From NCBI GenBank assembly GCA_035512595.1, contig DATKDU010000269.1, positions 1-10,026 of the forward strand: a stretch of DNA of 10,026 nucleotides, written 5' to 3'. Source of the stretch: DATKDU01 sp035512595 (GTDB lineage Bacteria > Planctomycetota > Planctomycetia > Pirellulales > Pirellulaceae). Positions 7,013 to 10,026 of the stretch are shown here, piece after piece. Both the position numbers and the translations under genes were made by a program. The first letter of the stretch is position 1, and every line of letters starts with the position of its first letter. Below the pieces are notes generated by a model. It did not search any database. It was not told the origin of the DNA and saw only the letters and a program-made list of their open reading frames with translations.

Positions 7013-7443
7013 CCGCCCTGGTCCTTCAATGCCGCGATGACCTGGATGCGATTGGGTTCAAGGCGGCATTCATCCAGCTTGCTCTTGACAAGATGTGCCA
7101 TCTGGACCTTGTCCTGCGCGTTCCGGAGAGAATCCATTCCCTTCCAGTCCAGAGCATAGTCTGCCTTGTTGCGGATCCCGCGCAGTTCGTTGAGATGGTT
7201 GGCTGCATCCTTCGCGGCTCGAATGGGCAGGCTGTAGAGGGATCGCCAGGCGATTTCATGTCCCTGCGGCCCTCGCGGGACTGTCGCGCCGAATTCCGAG
7301 AGGAACTCTACGGCCAAATGGAAGGCGCCATAGTAGGCCCTGCTGATCGCAGACCTGTACCGCGTTTCGTGGCACGAAAAGGACGCGTTGACGACCAGAT
7401 GCCCGGCAAGGTCCAGGAACTTCTGGCCACTAATCATGGACAT
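7009..7443 (-). CDS. HEPN-domain protein
   Basis: A 144-residue all-helical HEPN protein. Residues 27-45 hold the typical first helix pair, RYRSAISRAYYGAFHLA; residues 87-98 hold LRGIRNKADYAL, which matches the conserved R-N-x-A-D-Y block of this HEPN subfamily. The catalytic R-x(4-6)-H seen in many HEPN ribonucleases is not present in its usual form, because D95 follows where a histidine might be expected, so RNase activity cannot be assumed. ATG at 7443 lies inside the end of the preceding 103-residue gene (14-nt overlap) and has no clear Shine-Dalgarno, so translational coupling is likely; ATG at 7437 is an alternative. The 3' end overlaps the formate dehydrogenase alpha gene tail-to-tail by 4 nt. 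By composition the locus looks less GC-rich than its surroundings, which suggests acquisition. A toxin or antiphage role is possible but unproven. Confidence 0.82.
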   Translation of the reverse strand: MSMISGQKFLDLAGHLVVNASFSCHETRYRSAISRAYYGAFHLAVEFLSEFGATVPRGPQGHEIAWRSLYSLPIRAAKDAANHLNELRGIRNKADYALDWKGMDSLRNAQDKVQMAHLVKSKLDECRLEPNRIQVIAALKDQGG

Positions 7444-7741
7444 TGACGATTATCTGAACAAGTTCACACTCTTCCCCCAACAACTTGTCGAGATGGTTGT
7501 ACCACTCCATTCGACGGTTCGCAACGTCCTGAAGGTCAGCGCTGACTTCCACGGAGATGGTGACGCACTGGCGGCCGGGAATCTCGGGATCTTCTTCGAC
7601 CTCCATCGTGACCGGCCCAAGAAATAGCTCGGAGGCAATGGCGTGCAATTGCGGGATCTTGTCGATGACGGCAGCGATTCGTTCGGGCGCGGTGACCCGC
7701 TCGAGATGGATGCCCTCGGTTGCTGGAAACTGGCTCTTCAT
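7430..7741 (-). CDS. Hypothetical protein paired with the HEPN gene
   Basis: A 103-residue soluble acidic protein from ATG at 7741 to TAG at 7430, upstream of and overlapping the HEPN gene. I cannot assign a named family. Visible features: a helical N-terminal half (PERIAAVIDKIPQLHAIASELF), an acidic strand-like VTMEVEEDPEIPGRQCVTISVEV at about 44-66, a DVANRRMEWYNHLDKLLGEE helix at about 72-91, and a hydrophobic C-terminal strand VQIIVNV. It lacks the GSxxxGxxxxxSD nucleotidyltransferase signature, so it is not an MNT antitoxin. Small proteins of this general shape preceding a HEPN gene seem familiar from other genomes, but that is recollection, not a search. The strict overlap makes a co-expressed two-protein complex the simplest inference. 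Upstream Shine-Dalgarno is weak (AGAG). Confidence 0.72.
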   Translation of the reverse strand: MKSQFPATEGIHLERVTAPERIAAVIDKIPQLHAIASELFLGPVTMEVEEDPEIPGRQCVTISVEVSADLQDVANRRMEWYNHLDKLLGEECELVQIIVNVHD

Positions 7742-7797
7742 TTCTCTGGGTGGGCGAAAGGTTGCACCCCTGAAGATTCACAAAGTCGGCATGAGTA

Positions 7798-7825
7798 ATT
7801 CTACGTTGACCGGTTGGAAATGCAA
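7798..7825 (-). promoter_or_regulatory. Possible sigma-70 promoter of the HEPN module
   Basis: Read on the minus strand, TTGCAT (7820-7825) and TAGAAT (7798-7803) are separated by 16 nt. The -10 matches the consensus at 5 of 6 positions and the -35 at 3 of 6. It lies about 57 nt upstream of the ATG at 7741, in the 132-nt gap after the reductase gene. Weak evidence, because the -35 is poor. Confidence 0.25.
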
Positions 7826-7873
7826 ACGATCGTTCAACAAAGGAGCTCCAGCGCGCCATTGCGCCACCGCCGC

Positions 7874-8818
7874 TCACCAGTAGCGCTCGAAGTGGACGTT
7901 GCCCGCCGTGTGCGGTGCGTCGGGATTGAAGCCGCGCTCGGAGAGGAGCGCGAGCATGCTCCCGGGCACGAACTGCGGTTCATGTGCCGCGCCCCGAGTC
8001 AGGCCGATCATGTCGGGACTGCCGCAGAGGAAGACGTGGGCCCGTGCCGGGTCGAGGTTCGCCCCGGTCTGCCGCTCGAGCTCCCCGCTGGCGACGAGCG
8101 CTTGCAAGTACCGTTTGCCGACGTAATCGGGCCGCGTGGCATCGAGGTTTTCCGGCTCGCGCGTCGTGACCACCAGGTAGTGATAGTTGGAATACCGCTG
8201 GGCAAGCTGTTCGTGAACCGCCCGGTACGCTGCGTCGCGGCGGTAACGGACGCTGACGGCGCTGACGATCCGGCCCCGCTGACCGCCGGCCAGCAGCTCC
8301 GCGATCATCGCGTTGTGCGGCGCTTCTCCCGTGCCGGTGGCGAAGAAGAACACGTCGTGCTCCACGCCGACGCCGTCGAGCGTGTAGTGGCCGCTGATAT
8401 GCGGATCGACGAACAGCCGATCCCCGGCCTTAAGCGCAAACAGCCGCGGCGTGAGTGCCGGCGGGTGCTTATCCGCATGCCGGACGAGGGCCACGTAGAA
8501 CTCCAGGTAGGGAAACGTGTCAGCCCGCGCTACCTGGCCGCGCTCATCGACGATCGAGCAGGAAATGGAATACGCCCGTCTGGCCAGCCGGCGGAGATGG
8601 AGCTCATCGACGTGCTCTTCGTCCACCCCGGCGACCCGCGGCTCCCAGTTGCCCAGCCCCAGGCTGAGAAACTGACCCGGACGAAACGGCGGCACTCCAA
8701 CATCGGGCACGACGCGGAGAATCCGCAGGTCGCCGTGCGGCTCAAAAATGGCCGTCAGCGTCGCGTTGTAGTGCCCGCGGCGCAGGTCACGGACGATATC
8801 GGCGGGTAATGGATTCAT
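7874..8818 (-). CDS. fpr: Ferredoxin-NADP+ reductase-like flavoprotein
   Basis: A 314-residue soluble FAD enzyme of the ferredoxin/flavodoxin-NADP+ reductase superfamily that shuttles electrons between NAD(P)H and ferredoxin or flavodoxin. Residues 15-140 form the FAD-binding barrel, with PFRPGQFLSLGLG (44-56) and the flavin signature RAYSISCS (81-88). The NAD(P)-binding half carries GTGEAPHNAM (162-171) and VFLCGSPDMIG (262-272). The C terminus GNVHFERYW ends in an aromatic residue, as is typical of bacterial FPR proteins, where it stacks on the flavin. A stretch of roughly 20 residues (60-80) lies between the barrel strands ahead of RAYSI, longer than in E. coli FPR. Start: ATG at 8818, with no recognisable Shine-Dalgarno. 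It is monocistronic by spacing (132 nt to the next gene downstream). NADP versus NAD preference cannot be told from sequence alone. Confidence 0.92.
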   Translation of the reverse strand: MNPLPADIVRDLRRGHYNATLTAIFEPHGDLRILRVVPDVGVPPFRPGQFLSLGLGNWEPRVAGVDEEHVDELHLRRLARRAYSISCSIVDERGQVARADTFPYLEFYVALVRHADKHPPALTPRLFALKAGDRLFVDPHISGHYTLDGVGVEHDVFFFATGTGEAPHNAMIAELLAGGQRGRIVSAVSVRYRRDAAYRAVHEQLAQRYSNYHYLVVTTREPENLDATRPDYVGKRYLQALVASGELERQTGANLDPARAHVFLCGSPDMIGLTRGAAHEPQFVPGSMLALLSERGFNPDAPHTAGNVHFERYW

Positions 8819-9150
8819 AGCGCGGCAGAGTCGGAATCAAGCGCGGCGGTCGCTTTAACCGTTACGAATCAGGAAGGAAGGGGACACGGAAAATCCTGCG
8901 CGGCGGAGCGGCAACCGATGAGGCGAACCACGCCGTCCCGCGACGCTCTGCGGTGCTCCCTCCTGTGACCCGATGCCAGCCGTTCGGTTTTTTCACAGAG
9001 GCGCCAAGGCGCAGAGACTACAGAGCAGCATGGTTGAATGTCTGGTCTGTGACTCCGTGGCTCTGCGCCTCCGCGAAAAAGAGCGGGATGCCATTCTACT
9101 TCATGCACCGAGCGCCGTATGGAGCCGGCCTTGAGCTCGCTTTTGCGGGC
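8819..9150. other. Non-coding stretch between the TIM-barrel and reductase genes
   Basis: No supportable gene is present. Frames open here on both strands are shadows of a repeat. The stretch should contain the promoter of the reductase gene; I see no convincing -35/-10 pair. It holds the degenerate inverted repeat at 8988-9080 and the hairpin that begins at 9138. Confidence 0.6.
8988..9080. repeat. Imperfect inverted intergenic repeat (CACAGAG/GGCGCAGAG type)
   Basis: The left arm (8988-9025) begins TTTTTTCACAGAGGCGC and contains GGCGCAGAG; the right arm (9045-9080), read in reverse complement, begins TTTTTCGCGGAGGCGCAGAG. Both arms are degenerate tandem forms of a CRCAGAG-like motif, and T- and A-runs bound the element. 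The layout resembles dispersed intergenic palindromes seen in many environmental bacterial genomes. It could form a long imperfect hairpin and affect read-through between flanking genes. Confidence 0.6.
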
Positions 9151-9161
9151 TCACAAAAGCG
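9138..9161 (-). other. Hairpin spanning the TIM-barrel stop codon
   Basis: CGCTTTTG (9138-9145) and CAAAAGCG (9154-9161) form a perfect 8-bp stem with an 8-nt loop. On the minus strand the stop codon TGA (9151-9153) lies in the loop. No T-run follows on the minus strand, so it is at most a weak terminator or a 3'-end stabiliser. Confidence 0.4.
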
Positions 9162-10026
9162 GGGCAAAGAACCGGCCGCAGCGGTCGGCAAAGGCGCGGG
9201 CCGCGTCGGCAGTGGTGATTCCTTGTGCCTGGTGGATCGTCAGCGTGCCCGCGTAGCCGATCTGCTTAAGGGCCGAGCAGACGGCGGCGAAGTCAATGCC
9301 GCCGGGTTCCCACGGGTCGAGATGATCGAAGCGAACAGGCCCGCGGCAGTAGGTCGGCAGCTCGTCGGTGCCCGTGGGACTTAAGCGGTGGTTCTGGACG
9401 TAAACGTTCATCAAGTGCGGGCAAAGCTTTCCCAGCGTATCCAGGCCATACGACTGGCCGCAGAGGAGCAGGTTGGCCGGCTCGTAGATGATGCCGAAAT
9501 TCGGCTGGTCGATCTGCGACAGCACGTTGAGGATCCCATCCACTTCCTCGAACAGCGACGACGTATGGCACTGGTGGGCCAGGCGAATACTTCGCTTCGC
9601 GGCTTCGATGGCGGCTGTTCGCGCGAGCGGAATATCCTCCGGCTTCTTCAGACAAACGCGAATCAGATCGCAGCCCAGCGCCTCGGCCACATCGAGGCTC
9701 GGGCCAATGGTCCGCAGGCTTTCCGGCCCCTGATCGTTATTCCGCGGCACGTTGACATCGGCCGTGACCATCGACACGCGCAGCCCCGCGTTCTCTACGC
9801 ACTTTCGCATCTCCTCCAGCCGCTTGATCGGCGTTCCGACGCCGCCGGCACTCGCCCGCATGCAGACCGCGGCATATCCCGTCAACGGCGAGCGGGGGGC
9901 GTCAGCCGGCGAGCGGGGGGCGTCAGCCGGCGAGCGGGGGGCGTCAGCCCCCTGATGTTCCCGAATTTCGGCTGACCCCATCAGGGGGCTCACGCCCCCC
10001 GCTCGCCCCGTCTCGCGGGCGATCGC
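9151..10026 (-). CDS. Sugar phosphate isomerase/epimerase-like TIM-barrel protein, partial, interrupted in frame by a repeat
   Basis: The frame is open from the right window edge to TGA at 9151, giving 291 visible residues; the N terminus lies outside the window. From residue 51 on it follows the xylose-isomerase-like TIM-barrel family (AP endonuclease 2 fold): YAAVCMRAS strand, GLRVSMVTADV, VAEALGCDLIRVC, HQCHTSSLFEEVDGILNVL, NFGIIYEPANLLL, MNVYVQNHR, and a terminal TLTIHQAQG strand followed by a helix. These enzymes isomerise or epimerise sugars or related polyols, usually with a metal; the substrate is not predictable here. Visible residues 8-50 are encoded by a GC-rich palindromic element (ADAPRSP three times). 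Removing 129 nt would rejoin AIARETG directly to YAAVC, a plausible helix-strand junction. A GTG at 9993 inside the repeat is possible as a start, but continuity upstream argues against it. Whether the protein still folds is unknown. Confidence 0.78.
   Translation of the reverse strand, partial: AIARETGRAGGVSPLMGSAEIREHQGADAPRSPADAPRSPADAPRSPLTGYAAVCMRASAGGVGTPIKRLEEMRKCVENAGLRVSMVTADVNVPRNNDQGPESLRTIGPSLDVAEALGCDLIRVCLKKPEDIPLARTAAIEAAKRSIRLAHQCHTSSLFEEVDGILNVLSQIDQPNFGIIYEPANLLLCGQSYGLDTLGKLCPHLMNVYVQNHRLSPTGTDELPTYCRGPVRFDHLDPWEPGGIDFAAVCSALKQIGYAGTLTIHQAQGITTADAARAFADRCGRFFAPLL
9884..10012. mobile_element. GC-rich palindromic element inserted in the TIM-barrel gene
   Basis: Two 29-nt arms, 9929-9957 and 9979-10007, are inverted copies that match at 28 of 29 positions, around a 21-nt spacer (9958-9978) that itself holds CCGAA-A-TTCGG-like pairing. 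One arm is extended by two further tandem 21-bp units. CCCGTC occurs at both 9878-9883 and 10007-10012, 129 nt apart, which would fit a 6-bp target-site duplication. There is no coding capacity for a transposase, so it would be a non-autonomous REP- or MITE-like element. Its identity as mobile is inferred from structure only. Confidence 0.6.
9887..9949. repeat. Three perfect tandem copies of a 21-bp unit
   Basis: Units at 9887-9907, 9908-9928 and 9929-9949 are identical. Each starts GGCGAGCGGGGGGCG and ends TCAGCC. On the minus strand they read in frame as ADAPRSP repeats. The third unit continues into the palindrome arm. Because the unit length is a multiple of three, copy-number change would not break the reading frame. 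Confidence 0.92.

Noticed and set aside
8869..9108. Small minus-strand frame (79 codons) between the reductase and TIM-barrel genes
   Set aside because: Most of it is a translation of the dispersed repeat at 8988-9080, and the rest has no similarity I can recognise.
9887..9957. CRISPR array
   Set aside because: The repeats are immediately tandem with no spacers, one arm is inverted, and there are no cas genes.
9388..9975. Plus-strand frame (195 codons) opposite the TIM-barrel gene
   Set aside because: Antisense shadow ending in the tandem repeat; the minus strand has coherent TIM-barrel motifs.

Overview
The window looks like a GC-rich bacterial chromosome, most probably a planctomycete or a close relative. 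That assignment is an inference. It rests on the very GC-rich palindromic repeats that invade genes, on the style of the stand-alone BON protein, the FNR-type reductase and the TIM-barrel epimerase, and on weak or absent Shine-Dalgarno sites at several starts. No rRNA, tRNA, transposase or CRISPR array is visible.

Layout, left to right. (1) 1-2208, minus strand: a two-gene signalling operon. A histidine kinase with an N-terminal globin-coupled (protoglobin) heme sensor, a PAS domain and a HisKA/HATPase core is joined by an ATGA stop/start overlap to a receiver-ANTAR response regulator that runs off the left edge. (2) 2209-2481: a divergent intergenic region with several inverted repeats. (3) 2482-7012, plus strand: a small BON-domain protein, a leader with two possible hairpins and a 19-codon ORF, then a formate dehydrogenase pair. 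The pair is a flavin/NAD(H) subunit carrying a fused, shortened NuoE-like [2Fe-2S] domain, and an 895-residue molybdopterin (Cys-type) catalytic subunit; the two genes overlap by 13 nt. (4) 7009-7741, minus strand: a compact module of a 103-residue protein of unknown function and a HEPN-domain protein, overlapping each other and ending 4 nt inside the dehydrogenase gene. Its base composition appears less GC-rich than its surroundings. (5) 7874-8818, minus strand: a ferredoxin-NADP+ reductase-like flavoprotein. (6) 8819-9150: a non-coding stretch with a degenerate inverted repeat. (7) 9151-10026, minus strand: a sugar phosphate isomerase/epimerase-like TIM-barrel gene, open to the right edge, that carries an in-frame insertion of a GC-rich palindromic element with a 21-bp unit repeated three times and a possible 6-bp target duplication.

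Working model: the heme-based kinase senses O2, NO or CO and phosphorylates the ANTAR regulator. ANTAR proteins normally act by binding nascent RNA and preventing termination. The adjacent divergent formate dehydrogenase operon, which encodes a soluble NAD(H)-linked molybdenum enzyme, is the obvious candidate target, so formate oxidation would be tied to gas or redox status. The reductase gene could also contribute to NAD(P)H/ferredoxin balance, but it is not in the same transcript. The HEPN pair and the repeat-bearing TIM-barrel gene appear functionally unrelated to the dehydrogenase.
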